The notes: a model not told the origin generated them from the sequence alone. A stretch of DNA of 64,000 nt from Pyropia yezoensis (GCA_009829735.1 CM020618.1:36370894-36434893); one strand, 5' to 3'; positions 20,151 to 32,218 are shown, numbered from the stretch's first letter. Numbers and translations: made by a program.

Positions 20151-22960
20151 ACTGAACGGTGCTGAACGAAGAAAGGAAAGTGGAGCAACGGGCTCCCGAA
20201 GTCGGTGGCGGCAGCTTGTTGGCGGGTAACGTGCCCGATGAAGAGGATGCAGAACGTTGTATCACCGTGTTGTGGCAAAAGTCGCTCGTGCACCCAGCAC
20301 CCAAGTTGGGGTGGTGCACAAGGGCTGCCTCCCGTGTCGGGGGAGCCGGAAGAAGTGCATGTCGCACACACGCTGTCTCTGTTGTGGGGCAATCCCCGCA
20401 CTAGTAAACAAGAATATGGTGTGTGGGACAACAGTTTCTTGGTCGGGACGGGGAAGCAGGGCCAAGTTCCGCTGTCCCTCCCCTTATTCCCCCAGGGTCC
20501 CTCAAAATCTCGCCACTCAGAATCTCCCACCCCAGCACCTGCCCACCGGGCCACATGAAAATTCAAGACGATAAAAATGCAGAAAACCCTCCGATCCAAG
20601 TTGGACTTATTACTAAGCTAACTATCCCTAACTTAGAGAATATGAACCCAAATGCATGGGGAGAAACGGGTCAGACTACCGTCCCTTGTATGGCTCGTGT
20701 TGCCTCCTAGCTGGGGTCAATACTGCCACAGCCGTAGCCGCCGAGGCCGCGAGTACCGCCTGCGTGGGGGAGGGTCAGGTGGCTCGGCGGGTGCTACCGC
20801 AAACCGCGGGGGGGAGGGGCGCCGCCGGCGGTGCCGGCAGCGCTGCCACTGACGCCGATACTGACGCTGACGCACCAGGCCGGCAGCGCTGGATGCCACC
20901 CGGCGGGTGCCAGAACGCCGATACTATGGAGGGGGGCTGGGGGTGGTGCGAGCAAGAGTTGTTGGTAGGAGTCGGGGGCGTCTGACTGGGCCCTCATCCC
21001 CAAAGTGGCGGGCAGGGCGCCCCTCTTCACTAGTTCTTCCTCTCCACATGGTCACGATCGCCGCCCTCTCAATGTGTTCTTTGTCACAAATGAGCAGCGC
21101 AACAGAATGCAAGCTACAAAAAACATAGACCATCAGTACAATGGAGTCCATGGGGATGCCTGCTCTACAGCCATTGACAACACGGGCGACCAAGGCATCG
21201 CGCCAGGCAGGGGCTCTTCCGCAAGCGCGGCCGAGATGGCGGCATCGACGCCGGCGGGCGCCCCGGCTGCGTGCGTCGCGACAGTACAAACCGTTCCCTC
21301 TGCCACAGTTGGCACCTGCTGTCGCTGTGCGCCCGCCTGCGGCTGGAGCCATGCGCGCGCCTGCGGCACTTTCGGAACGCACCAGCCCGCGGGGGCGCAG
21401 TGGTCGAGTTACCAGCGCTTTCCTTGGCGCGGGGTGGGTGGAGCGCCTGCGGGCGGTCCGAAGGTCAAGGCAGCGCGGACGGCTGTGGTTGGTGCCAAAG
21501 CTCAGATCACAGCCACACCACGTGCAGGCGCACGCCTGCACGTGGCCACCACCATGGCATTCGCACCACAGACCGCATGACGAGCCGCAAGCAATATCAG
21601 ATCTGCTGCATGGAACGAATATTGAAGCATGAGCTGTGGAGCCCCACCAAGTTCTGAACTGGATGCGGACAGCCACGTTGGCGCACCGGAGGCCTCCTCC
21701 CACCCCCCCCCCCCCCCCCCCCCTGCGTTTTTTTCCAAGGGTGGGGATGATTTGAAATTACTGCCTCCTCTTGTCAGGACAGTCGACGTGAGGAGGAGTC
21801 GCCGGTGAGTCGCAAGGACTTGGCAGCACCTGGCCGGATTCTATATCTCATTGGCTCCAGATCGCCACGTTTCAAAAAGATGTCGCAGGAAATTTCCTGT
21901 CCGGAAATCGCGCAGGTAGACAACAATGTCATGTCATGAAGAGGGGTCGTGACATGTCAGGAAAGATGTCCTACGTGGCTGACATTTGCACAACGCTACC
22001 CACCGGCCTAGAATCGTTTACCTCCTCTGTCCCGGGCGCCCGCTGCTGTCCCCTTTCCAAGGCACGCACCGCCCAAGGTGAACGGCGTTAACGGCTGCAC
22101 AGTGCCTTCCTTTGACAACAGCACCCTCGAACAAGGAAAACCGTTGTTGCTGGGTGAGCGCGCAGGTCGCTCCGGGCCGACCCCCTCCCTCCCTGTCGCC
22201 CCCGGCCACTTGGTACAGTGCCTACGCGGTCATATGACGGGGTCGTCCGAGGAAGTAGCCCACCGACGTTTCAGCCCATGTTCCGCCGGAACGGCACCGT
22301 ACCGCATGTGTGTACACAAAATTAGTTTAAATCAAGAGCATCAATAGTACTTGAACGTTGGCAATACAGGGGGATGGCAAGCAGACGATCGAGTGTTCCG
22401 ACGGAGTCAAAGCAAGCAGTCGCTACAGTACGTGCGGGGCGGGGGAGCTGCGCAGTGGGTCTAAAACCGTGTACCTTACGTTCTCTGCAAAACGGCCCTC
22501 ACGGGCAGGGTTGCAAGATTTTAAAAATATACTCTGAGGCCGTAAAATATAGTATAATTATAGTGTAATATATGCATAAATATGCTAATCATCAGTGAAC
22601 TATTTTGCCACGTTGACAAGCACGTGTCCAGATAGTCGACGGTCCTGAATCATCCCGACCGGAGGTCAGATGCTGAGCACGTATCTGTGCCGGCCGTCTG
22701 CCAGGTCACGCATTCCAAGCCAAGCGTCTGGTGACCACAACGCGAGCGCCTCGCCTTTGACGGTTGACGTTTCAAGCCCTCCATGGCCTGTGCTGGCGCG
22801 GACGACAGGTCTGTGACAGTTGCAGTCCCAGGAGCCGTCGGAGGCATCCAATGACGCGATCACTCGAGCAGGGCCGATGCCGCCGCCGGTACGCACAGAG
22901 GGAGCTCCTGCCAAGTCACTTCGAAACAGTAGCAGCGGGCCTTCCCTGGCGGCCAGATGA
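20151..22960. other. Gene-poor stretch with C21 homopolymer
   Basis: Many short overlapping frames but none with a recognisable domain. A 21-base C run lies at 21703-21723. A minus-strand segment near 21010-21160 (MDSIVLMVYVFCSLHSVALL) is hydrophobic but isolated. 22300-22620 is unusually AT-rich. Confidence 0.4.
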
Positions 22961-23690
22961 CAGTGCAACTGCCCCCCCCCCCACGCCACTCACGACGAGG
23001 CCGGCGGCCTGGAACCGAGCTACCTTGCTGGGGGCGCCGCGCGCACTCGGGCGGCTGGCAGGCGGCGCGGCCCCCACCCCGCCTGGGTCGGGGGCGGCAA
23101 GCCCGCCGTGGCGGCTGGACGGCGGCGGGGCGGGCGCACCCCCGACGACACCCACCACGTGCCTGGCCGCCGCGACCCCACCCATCTGGACGGAGCACCT
23201 CCTGCTCACTGCTGAACAACTGGTCGGCGCGCACGACAACCAGGGCGTCGACTGACGCAGGCGACAAGCACCGGCGTCTCCAGCTTCCAGATGGGCGCGC
23301 CGCGTGACCCCGTGTGGGAGCACACGGTGGGGGCTAGCAAGGCGCAGTATGTCAAATGTGTGTTTTGTGGCAGGGAGATGTTTCGAAACCCAACGTGGGT
23401 GAAGAAGCATATTGTCGTGCGCGCCGACCAGTTGTTCAGCAGTGAGCAGGAGGTGCTCCGTCCAGATGGGTGGGGTCGCGGCGGCCAGGCACGTGGTGGG
23501 TGTCGTCGGGGGTGCGCCCGCCCCGCCGCCGCCCAGCCGCCACGGCGGGCTTGCCGCCCCCGACCCAGGCGGGGTGGGGGCCGCGCCGCCTGCCAGCCGC
23601 CCGAGTGCGCGCGGCGCCCCCAGCAAGGTAGCTCGGTTCCAGGCCGCCGGCCTCGTCGTGAGTGGCGTGGGGGGGGGGGCAGCTGCGCTC
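22961..23690. repeat. 279-bp inverted repeat with 172-bp loop
   Basis: Arms 22961-23239 and 23412-23690 are near-perfect reverse complements, including the TTGTCGTGCGC boundary and the G/C run. Transcribed RNA would fold into a long hairpin. The loop holds a BED-finger coding segment. Confidence 0.85.
23291..23413 (+). pseudogene. BED-type zinc finger fragment
   Basis: The ATG at 23291 gives MGAPRDPVWEHTVGASKAQY, then VKCVFCGREMFRNPTWVKKH. An aromatic VWEH, a C-x2-C pair and a following His match the first part of a BED finger, the DNA-binding module at the N-terminus of hAT transposases and some chromatin proteins. The second ligand pair is incomplete because the right arm of the inverted repeat starts immediately after KKHI. 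Probably a remnant of a hAT-type gene interrupted by the repeat; an exon boundary is the alternative. Confidence 0.5.
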
Positions 23691-23858
23691 CCGTCCAGCC
23701 GCCAGCGTTGGCTCGCCGCCGCCGTCCAGATAGGCGGGGTCGCGGCGGCCAGGCACGTGGTGGGTGTCGTCGGGGGTGCGCCCGCCCCGCCGCCGTCCAG
23801 CCGCCACGGCGGGCTTGCCGCCCCCGACCCAGGCGGGGTGGGGGCCGCGCCGCCTGCC
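23460..23858 (+). repeat. Direct repeat of 135 bp, offset 264 bp
   Basis: 23460-23594 recurs at 23724-23858 with few changes. The first copy lies in the right arm of the inverted repeat, so three copies of this sequence exist within 900 bases. Confidence 0.8.
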
Positions 23859-24623
23859 CGCCTGCCGCGTAGTCCAATCTGGCTTGTGATCTCGGTCGCG
23901 GCTGGTCTACGGCAGATTTGGTGCAGTCGTGGTGGTCGGAAAGCTTGATACGTGTGGCAAAAAAGTGCCCACACGTGGCATTAATTATGATAGGCCATGT
24001 TCTGGAGCCCTATATTTATGTATAATTTACTCGTTTCTTTCAACGTTAAAATTTACTCCTCGCAACCCTGCTCACGGGGTCGTGAGGGCCTGCTTACAGA
24101 AGCCGACCCCCCCACAGAGGCCGTAAACGCCGCTTTGCACGGATTGTAAGGTACACGGTATTAGTCCCACTGCGCTGGAGCAGCGTGCTGCTACGCCTGC
24201 TACGGATGAGACACGAGCACGTCGAAGTTTTGAGCAGCACACCAGCTGGGCTCAGTCTCCCTGCTCTACTCCACTCAGAACCATATCCACCGTCTCCTCA
24301 ATAGCCTCCACATCAGGGGGGGACCGGCGCGGGGGGGGGCACTGGCGCGTGCTGCAGGTGTCCCGCCGACGGTCCCGTCGGCGCGCGCCATGGGTCCTCC
24401 CCCCCGCCGCGCGCCCGGCCGAGTGCCATGCTCGGCCGCGATCCCCGCCGAAGCGATAGGCTGAAAATCAGGAAAAGGTGGAATGGCGGCAGTGAAAACC
24501 GTGGTAGCCGAATTGGGATGGTGATTGGAGGTGAAGCGCAAGGGAAGCGTTACGAAAGAACGAGGGTGGGTACCGTGAACTGTGCGTGGCAGGTGGGATG
24601 CGGGTGGCCGCCGCGCGTCGTGC
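23859..24623. other. Gene-free stretch
   Basis: Short frames only. Includes an AT-richer patch at about 23985-24060. Confidence 0.4.
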
Positions 24624-25375
24624 CATATGGTGCTTTTCCCAAAAATGGCCACCTCGGTGTGGGAACGCAACCTTCGATGCAAACAGCAACAGTATCTGGC
24701 CCACTTGATCGCGGGACTGGTCCACACTACGTGCAGCCAATAGTAGGGCACGGAGCGCGCAGATCGCACCGGCCACAGGCTGAGATACATGTACCTTCAG
24801 AGAATGTGACGGTTGGGCACGTCATTTGGGCCATCTGCCCACGCATGCTGAGCAATCAAATCAGCACACGTTGCAAGACAAGCCTCGTGATTACATTGAC
24901 CAATCGCATGCTCGACACGTTTTCGCAGGTTGCCGGAAGCGTCCGCAACCAGCACTCGCAGGCCGCAACCCGGACTGGAAGACCCGGCCTGGTTTCACGG
25001 AACGACTTGGGTCCGCCTCTGAGATTCAAACGGCCAATAACCATGAAGGCCTGAGGGGGTCGTGAGGCCACATAGTTAACAACCCGAGACCCGCATTAGC
25101 ACACCAGACTGGAACCACCTCGCCCATTTCACCGGGCCACAGCAATCCACGGCAACCTGTGACACGGTTTGCGCAGTGGTCCCCGGAAGCCCGCGAACTG
25201 GCCATCGCCGACCACGTGACCCCCACAACCAGCACTACTTACCAACACAATCGAGCTCGCCGAAAGTCTGGCGGACGTGTGACACGCCTGGAAGACCATC
25301 CAGGGGCGGTGTCGAGGTCCCGTCAAAGGTTGCATTCCACACCGATGTGGCCATTTTTTGGAAAAGCACCATATG
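24624..25375. mobile_element. Candidate DNA transposon with ~55-bp terminal inverted repeats
   Basis: 24624-24680 (CATATGGTGCTTTTCCCAAA...) recurs inverted at about 25321-25375 with a handful of mismatches. The 0.75-kb interior has no coding frame of note. Target duplications were not identified, so superfamily is open. Confidence 0.45.
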
Positions 25376-25495
25376 CGTCGGACAACAGCCAAATGTTTAG
25401 CTGTCCTGCTGTGCCAGTCTAATAATGTATGCTGGGAAATACGAGGCCATGTTTGATGCGGAACATTGGGTCGAGCTGAGGACGCCTCTCGTGCG

Positions 25496-25560
25496 ATGTG
25501 CGGCTCGGTTATGTGACAGGGGTCATATATAAACCCCTGTCACATAACCGAGCCGCACAT
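25496..25560. repeat. Perfect 28-bp palindrome with 9-base loop
   Basis: The left arm 25496-25523 is the exact reverse complement of 25533-25560. The loop is CATATATAA. It can form a cruciform or RNA hairpin. Confidence 0.9.
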
Positions 25561-26016
25561 AACCGAATACACACTGTACGCACCCCGAGTCACGCGTAGC
25601 TGGGCGCCGCCAGGCATCGTCGACGGTACTTGCTCCAGCCAGGGAAGCGCCTGTGGAGGGGGGTGGATGTCAACGACGCTTGTGGGGGGGAGCGGGCGCG
25701 CGGGTGCCACTCTTGTTACCTTTTTCGGAGCGGCCCCCCACACCACAACAAAGGGCTTTGTTGGCTGTGTCTGCCATAGACAGTCTGGACGCCAATCATG
25801 GTGCTGGTAGGGAGGGGCGCAATGGCGGTAGCCACGACGGTCTGGTGTGTAGGCCACTTACCCCCGCCGCCAGCAGCAGCTGACGCGGCCAAGGACACGA
25901 CGCCGGGCGGCACGGAGGAAGCAGCAGCCGTGTCGGCAGACGGAGCGGCAAGGCGGGGCTGGCGTGCACCCAAGCACACTCGTCCACGACGGGGGTGGGC
26001 ACCTGCTTTCCCAGTC
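25561..26016. other. Downstream flank of the DMT transporter gene
   Basis: No coding frame is credible on either strand. The 3' UTR of the minus-strand transporter should lie here; no obvious polyadenylation motif is seen. Confidence 0.4.
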
Positions 26017-27597
26017 CTACCCTCTCTGGGAGGGGGCAATGGCGGGGGTGTCCCCGCCCCCCCCCCCCGCCCCCCCCCGGCGGCCGCGCTCCGCGGTCGC
26101 CGACGGGTTCCACGACGCGGCCAGGACGCCCGCCAGCACCAGCACCCCCCCCACCACCCCCCGCCGCCCAAACGTCTCGCCCAGCACCACCGCCGCCGCG
26201 GCGGTTGCCCAGAGGGGTTTGGTCGCAAACAGCAGCGCCGTGTCGGCGGCGGGCACCACCCGCTGCCCCACCGCCTGCATCCACGACGTCGTTGCGGACA
26301 CGACCAGCCCCGACCACACCACGAGCGCCACGTTGAGCGCCACCACCCCGCCCGTGATGCCCGCCGGCAGCACCGCCCACCCACCGCCCGCCGCCGCTGT
26401 GGCGGTTGCCACGGCGGTGGGGGCGCCGCCGCCGGCCGACGCGGCGCGGGCGGCCCACCAGCGCCACGCGGCGGGAAGGGCGTAGCGGACAGCCACCCAC
26501 GCGACCGCCAGCACCGCCTGCGTTACAATCTTGACCGCCACCAGCGGCGTCGCCTGCCGCACCCGCTGCACATGGTGGTTGGTGCGAAGCACGTAGATGG
26601 AGAGGAAGACGGCGGCCAACAACTCCAGGCCGTCACCCACCGACACGGCCGCCAGGAGCCGCCCCACGCCGCCGCCGCCGGCGGTGGCGCCCGCGGCAAC
26701 CGTTGCGGCCGCGGCGGGCGCCACCTGGCCAGTCGGGTCCCCCGCGAGCACCGCCACCCCCGCAAACGTCACTGCCGTCGATGCAAGCATCTTGGCCGAC
26801 AGCGGCGCCTGGCCGAGCGCCACGCTCGCGAGCGGCACGAAGATGCTCTCCAGCTGCACGAGGAAGGCCGCCCGGGAGGCAGAGGTGGTGGCGAGCCCCG
26901 CAATCTGCGCTGCGTTGGCCAGCGTCACCCACAGCCCCAGCTCCACGCCCGGCACCAAAAAGTCCATCCCCGCCCCCGCGTGCCCGCGCGCGGCGCCGCC
27001 GGCCGTGTCGGCCTTGCGCGCGGCGGCCGCCGCCCGGCCCTTGCGCACCTCCCGCAGCGTGACGGGGAGGTAGACGACGGCGGCGAGGCACAGGCGGGCG
27101 GCGTTGAAGAGGGGCGGCGCCAGCGCGACGGGGAGGGTGTGCAGCAGGCGGGTGACGACAAGGAAGGTGGACCACAGCGCGGGCACCGCTGCCAGCACCA
27201 CCCGCCCGGGGAGCGCCACGTCCAGGGGGCCCACCGCAATGGCCACCCGCCCCGCCGCGGTGGCCGCCGCCGCCTTGCGCTCCCGCGTCGACAGCGGCGG
27301 CCCGGCAGCGGCGGCGGCGGCGGCGGCGGCATCGCCGCCCGCCGGTGCCCCCGACGCGGGCGCGCCCACCGCCGCCACCACCCCCCCCCCACCGCGCCGC
27401 CCGCGGCGGCCGCCGCCACCGCCGCCGCCACCCCCGCCGGCGCCGCCGGCGGTGCCGCAGCGCCGCAGCGGCAAGGCGCGCCGCTCTGTCCACCGCGGCC
27501 GCAGCGGGAGCGTGGCCGGCCACCGTGGCCGGGCGGGGGCCACCCGCGCTCGCGGGGCGCCGCGGCCGCCCACGGCGGCGGCGGCGGCGGCGGTGGC

Positions 27598-27629
<32 letters not shown>

Positions 27630-27792
27630 TGGTCGCCGCCGCCGCCGCCGCCGCCGTGGACACCGTGGGACGGCCCCCCGCCAGGGGCACCGCGATGGCC
27701 GCCCAGGCGAGGCCGCCACGGAGGGTGGGGGGGCCGCCACCCGCCCCAGCCGGGACGGCGACGGGGGGAAGCGCCGGGAGCGGGGCGCCCAT
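26017..27792 (-). CDS. EamA-family drug/metabolite transporter (DMT)
   Basis: From the ATG at 27792 this encodes 591 residues with a long Ala/Gly/Arg-rich N-terminal extension (~200 residues) that could be a plastid-targeting or disordered segment. It is followed by a ten-helix EamA-type core. Core signatures include PALWSTFLVVTRLL, LGLWVTLANAAQIAGL, TTSASRAAFLVQLESIFVPL, a central ELLAAVFLSIYVLRT, and TTSWMQAVGQRVVPAADTAL then KPLWATAAAAVVLGE near the C-terminus. These match the two EamA repeats of DMT permeases, integral membrane carriers of metabolites; the substrate cannot be inferred. The 3' end carries a Gly-rich tail. The frame is open beyond the ATG to a GTG at 28383, but that part is translated low complexity, so the ATG is preferred. 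Confidence 0.75.
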
Positions 27793-28306
27793 GGCCTTGG
27801 TGGGGTGGCGCAGGGAGGGGTGGAGTGGAGAGGAGGGGGGGGGGCGGGGGGACTGGTGGTGATTGGCAGCCGCCGAGCGGGGCGGATGGTGGGGGGGGGT
27901 GACGGGGGTGACGCGGGTGACGAGGGTGCTGCGGGTGGTGGCGGTGGTGGCGGTGGGGGTGTGGCGGTGGGGGGGGGGGGGGTGGGTGCGGTCTGCCACG
28001 CGCGCCGGCCTACCCACCGCCAGCCCGCCACGTTGGCGGGCGCGCCAATGGCGGGGCGGGGGGAGAGGGGGGCGCGGCCGGTGGGAGGGGAGCCGCCCGC
28101 CGCGCGGGCGGGCGGAGGACCCGCGGGGGGGGGGGGGGGGGGGGTGGAGGTGCCAATGTGGCCCCACGCTGCACGCTCCCCCGTGGCGGGGAAGGGGCGG
28201 GCGGCCGCGGGGGGAGGGGCGGCCGCGGGGGGGGGGGGATGCGCCGCTCACGTGATGGCCTGCTTGGGGTGGGGAAGGATCTGTGGCACACCGGCGCCGT
28301 CGGCCG

Positions 28307-28340
<34 letters not shown>

Positions 28341-28999
28341 CGCTCCTGCAACCGCCGCCGAGGAGAGAGGGCGGGTGCACCACCGGGGGGGTGTGGGGGG
28401 GGGAGGGAGGAGGAGGTTGGGGGTGGCCCTCCCTGTGGGGTCACGGCCATGTCGCTCTCGCCCGGGCGGCGGCGGCGGCCGCCCCCCCCCCCACCCCCCC
28501 TTCCCCCGCCCCCCGCCCCCGCCCCCGCCCCCGACCCCGCCGCCGCCGCCACCGTCACGCCCTCCCGCTCGCCAACGACGGCAGCGTCGAGGGGCTCGGC
28601 GCGGCCGGCCGCGGCCGCGGCGGCCGCCCAAAGACGCCGCAGGCCGGCCCCACGCTCCCTCCCAACGGGGCCGCCTGGCGGGGGTCCGTGGACGGTACCC
28701 CCGAGGGGAGGGCCACCGCGGTGGCCAGGCCGACGAACGCCGGCGCTCCCCGCCCCCGCCCGGCGGGGAGGGCCACCGTGGAGCGGTGCCCCCTGCCGGG
28801 ACCACACCCGCCACCGTCAGCGCCACCCGCGCCTGGTTGGGCGTCACCGCCATGCCGACGGCGAACACTGATGCCGGCCGTGTCCTCCAGCGACGCCTTC
28901 CCACCCGATACCTTCGCCGTGGCCGCCGTGGGGGGGGGGGGGGGGGGGGGGGTGGCGCCGAGCCCACCCCAACAGCGCCGTCCCCGCCGTCGTCGTCGC

Positions 29000-29030
<31 letters not shown>

Positions 29031-29225
29031 TTCGCCGCCGCCGGCAGCGTTATGAATGGCGCCGGCCGCATCCCCACCACCCCCACCGGTTGTGAGAAAA
29101 GAGGGGGAGCCCACGGAGCTCATCGTCCACAAAGCCCCAACTACTTGGGCCCGCTCTCGCACAGTCCCAGCAGCCACCACCCATCGCCGGGAGTCGTGTC
29201 TGTGCGCGTATACGCGGGCGACAGC
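27793..29225. other. Extreme low-complexity region with G33 tract
   Basis: Contains a 33-base G run (28308-28340), other G runs (about 28126-28142 and 28929-28950), and CGTCGC-type repeats (about 28985-29040). Long frames on both strands here are compositional. It lies upstream of the DMT gene, so promoter sequences may be present but are unreadable. Confidence 0.6.
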
Positions 29226-29786
29226 ACAATCCAGCCGGTTCCACCGGGGCACCACCCTTCGATGGGCGGGGGCTGCCCGTCGCGCGTGCGCGACGACCGT
29301 CAGCGCGTCCAGGGCACGGAGGCTGGGGCATGGCCTTGACACACAGGACGACCGTGCCCCCCCCCCGCGGCCATTTTATTTCGGCGGTGCGGGCGACGAG
29401 GTTGGGGGTCAGGCCCCCAGAGTCTTGGAGCCCCCCCAGCCCGTACGTGGCGCCCAGGAGGGTGTCCGCGTCGGCGTAGCGGGCGTAGCGGGTGGACGCG
29501 GACGCGAAAAAAAGAGCACAAAGGGGGGCGCCGCCACCCCGCGGGCGGCGCCCGCAGCGGCAGTCGCCGCGGCACCCCCCCTGCCTTGTCGGCCGACGGC
29601 ACCTCCCCCGAGTCCCCGCGTGGCGCGCTTCTTGGTCGCCCGGATGGCGCGTGCCTGGTGCAGCGAAAAGCCCAGTTTGGTCTTGGAACAACAGAGGCGG
29701 GAGGGCGGCGGCCGGCCGGGCGCCGCCGTGGCCAGCCTTTGGTGGACGGTGGCCAGCTGCGACGCCGCGCGGTCACCAACAATGTG
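29226..29786 (-). pseudogene. NAT10/KRE33 RNA cytidine acetyltransferase, N-terminal fragment
   Basis: Minus-strand segments in successive frames match the N-terminus of NAT10/Kre33. The first (29786 to about 29640) reads HIVGDRAASQLATVHQRL, then a Cys-Cys segment and KTKLGFSLHQARAIRATKKR. This corresponds to the family's VVGDRG...LHHML...CYKKELGFSSHRKKR region. The second (about 29510-29330) reads DTLLGATYGLGGLQDSGGL, TPNLVARTAEIKW and GGGTVVLCVKAM, corresponding to the LGNTFG...LQDFEALTPNLLARTVETVEGGG block. A third frame gives SLRALDALTVVAHARR and HRRVVPRWNRL. NAT10 makes N4-acetylcytidine in 18S rRNA and tRNA. Conserved residues are lost (QDFEAL reads QDSGGL) and frames change at least twice, so this is a decayed fragment. 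The helicase and acetyltransferase parts are absent. Confidence 0.7.
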
Positions 29787-31636
29787 GAAAAGGGGGGCGG
29801 TGGTTGGAGGAGGCGGAGAGTTCCTTCAGGCCGCGGATGCGGGGGACTGGCTTGAATTGTTCATGGTGAGGAGTAAATGAAGGGGGAGAGGGGGAGGTGC
29901 GGGGCGCGCGGCGAGACTGGCTCGTAGGTGACGGGGATGCGGCCGGAGAGTGCCGTGCATGCACAGGGAGCGCAAGATGGCTGTGGCCAGCGCGCAGGGG
30001 GAGAGGCGCAGCTACGAGGAGGCAGCGGCCGGGAAAGAAGGGCGGCGGGGCAGCGCCGCCGGCCATGTCGACAAGCTGCAAGGTGCACGCCTCTGCAGCC
30101 ATCACTCGCAGCGGGCGTGCCCCACGGGAACAGAACCGCGATCAGAGCGCGATCATGGATTCCCTCGCATCGACACGCCAGGGACAGTCAGAACTGCGAC
30201 CAAACCGCGATTGGCCAGACTTTGATTGGCTCACAATCGCCCTCAGCACCTTCAGGTGGCCATGCAATGATCACGCCTAAAGCTTTAGTCAAGGTGGCTC
30301 TTTTGGATTGATATTTGACTTGCATCTTCCTCCCCCATTACAAAACGCTGCTCCAATCTGACACTTGTCGGAGGACACGCTGGCGAAAAGCGTCGGCCCG
30401 CAAGCGCACATTTGATCCGTGAAGATGAGACCTCCGAGACCCTCATCCGCCGGCGCAAATTCGACTCAATGCGCCGATGTTTGACGACGCTTCCGGACTT
30501 CCCGCCGGCTGCGAAGCACCACGACGGCCAGCGGCCGTACAGCTGTCTTCACCTAGACATCCGCAGTCGTTTGGAGTTTTCTTTTTGTTCTCTCGCTCGC
30601 TGTATGAGATGCAGAAGAGCGAAAGTGTCGGGTTCCGGGCAGCAGAGGAGCCATGGTACGTGTGCCAAATCTTGGACGTCTCCCCCATGCTGCTGGTTCT
30701 GGGTGCGTGTCCTCGCGAATACATGGGGCGCATAAGTCCTCTCCACAGTTGTTGAAGACTTGTAAAGAGGCGTCCCAACCTTAGGATCCTCTGGTCTTAG
30801 CTTGGGCTCTTTGGGGCGAATCCTCTCATGTGCGGGGCCTTCTGGCCTCTACGGCCGTGGCCTTACAGCTATGCCACCGACTAGATGTGGCACCGACCGG
30901 CTGTTGCACCGACTGGCTTGAGCAACAACAGCCAGAACGGGCACACTGCTTGGGCAGCCTGTAGTATCGATAGAGAGGGAGAGGGACGAGGGCGACGGCT
31001 GATGCCTTGTAGCGTCAACATCACCTTTTCCTTTCAGTGAGGGCTGCCTCGCCCGCCACGGCCACCATTCCGGCAATACCGCCGGGGAAATGGCAACCGT
31101 CTGATGGCATTCGCGGGCGGAATCTCCCTCTTTCAGCCTCAGCAAGAGTACGCCCATGTCTCTTCCTCCGTAGCACACCAGCGTTTTATACCACTGTGGC
31201 GAGGTTGCGACCATGGCTGGATCTGCACGCAGGCAGGGGGGAGGGAAATCGGGCGCGCTCGGGAGGCCACCCTGAGACGCCGCCCACGTCGGTCGCCTGC
31301 GCCTACGCCTCCGAGGCAGCTCACCGGCAGGCGGTTTTCCTCGTCGGGTGGTGGGTCGACGACCACCGTCCAGCAAGGACGGTGGAATCCAGCTCGAATA
31401 GCATACTCTATTCGTCAAGTTACGTGGGTTCTGAGATTGTATTGAATTATATGTGAAGACAGGATAGCTGGTCGTCTGCGCAATCCAGTTCCAAAAAGGT
31501 TTTGAAATCATGCCGAACGCAAGTGAGTCTACGACACCCGAGCCCCGTCCGACACCCTCTGCCCTCTTACTGCTGATGCTCAGAGTGATGGGGCCTGCTC
31601 GCTTTACGTTGCCATCGTACCCGCCACCGAGGATGA
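29787..31636. other. Gene-free stretch
   Basis: Overlapping short frames on both strands without recognisable domains. The 293-residue minus-strand frame at 30849-31727 has no domain-like segment and is not called. Confidence 0.35.
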
Positions 31637-32218
31637 GCGGCATTCCTGGCACCCGCAAGGAGCTCGCTAGGCGGGACGCAGCAGGCCGGGCGGCCGACCG
31701 CGCTGTCGCGGCGGGCCGCGGCCGCATTTGACGTCGCGTCCCGTGGCCTCCGCGTAGCCGACGCGCCCCGCTGCCAGCCCCGGTCTGTCGACGCCGCGCG
31801 CGTCGGCTGCACCTCCCCCCCCTTCCCCCCCAAGCACCTGCTTGGACGCCGTCGGTGGGGCGCCGCGGCGCCCATCTCTCTGCCCGCCACCGCCAACGGC
31901 GTTCTCACAAGCTCGGGTAGTGGGAGCTTGTGCGCGGCGACGCTGCTGGCAATCACCCACGGCCATTTGGTCTTCTTCCTGGCAGCGTACTTCGGTCTTG
32001 GCGGCGCCGCATACTCCTGCGCTCGCCGCGTCGGGTACTCGTTCGATTCTGGCCGGCCGCTCATTTCGGAGCTGTCGCAGCCACCTGCCGCGGCGCTCCC
32101 ATCGGGACATTTCCACTGCGTGTACGTGGCCCTCGACGAGCGCGCGTCGGGCGGGGGGGCTGTCACCGCTTCAAGGAGGGCCCTTTCCGGACACAAGAGG
32201 GGGGCGCTATCGCAGAGG

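Noticed and set aside
25798..29055. A 1085-residue plus-strand open frame
   Set aside because: It is antisense to the DMT transporter and runs on through homopolymers and triplet repeats. The protein is Arg/Gly/Pro/His filler and only the minus strand encodes a recognisable fold.
30849..31727. 293-residue minus-strand frame
   Set aside because: No recognisable domain or conserved-looking segment; likely chance opening in GC-rich DNA.
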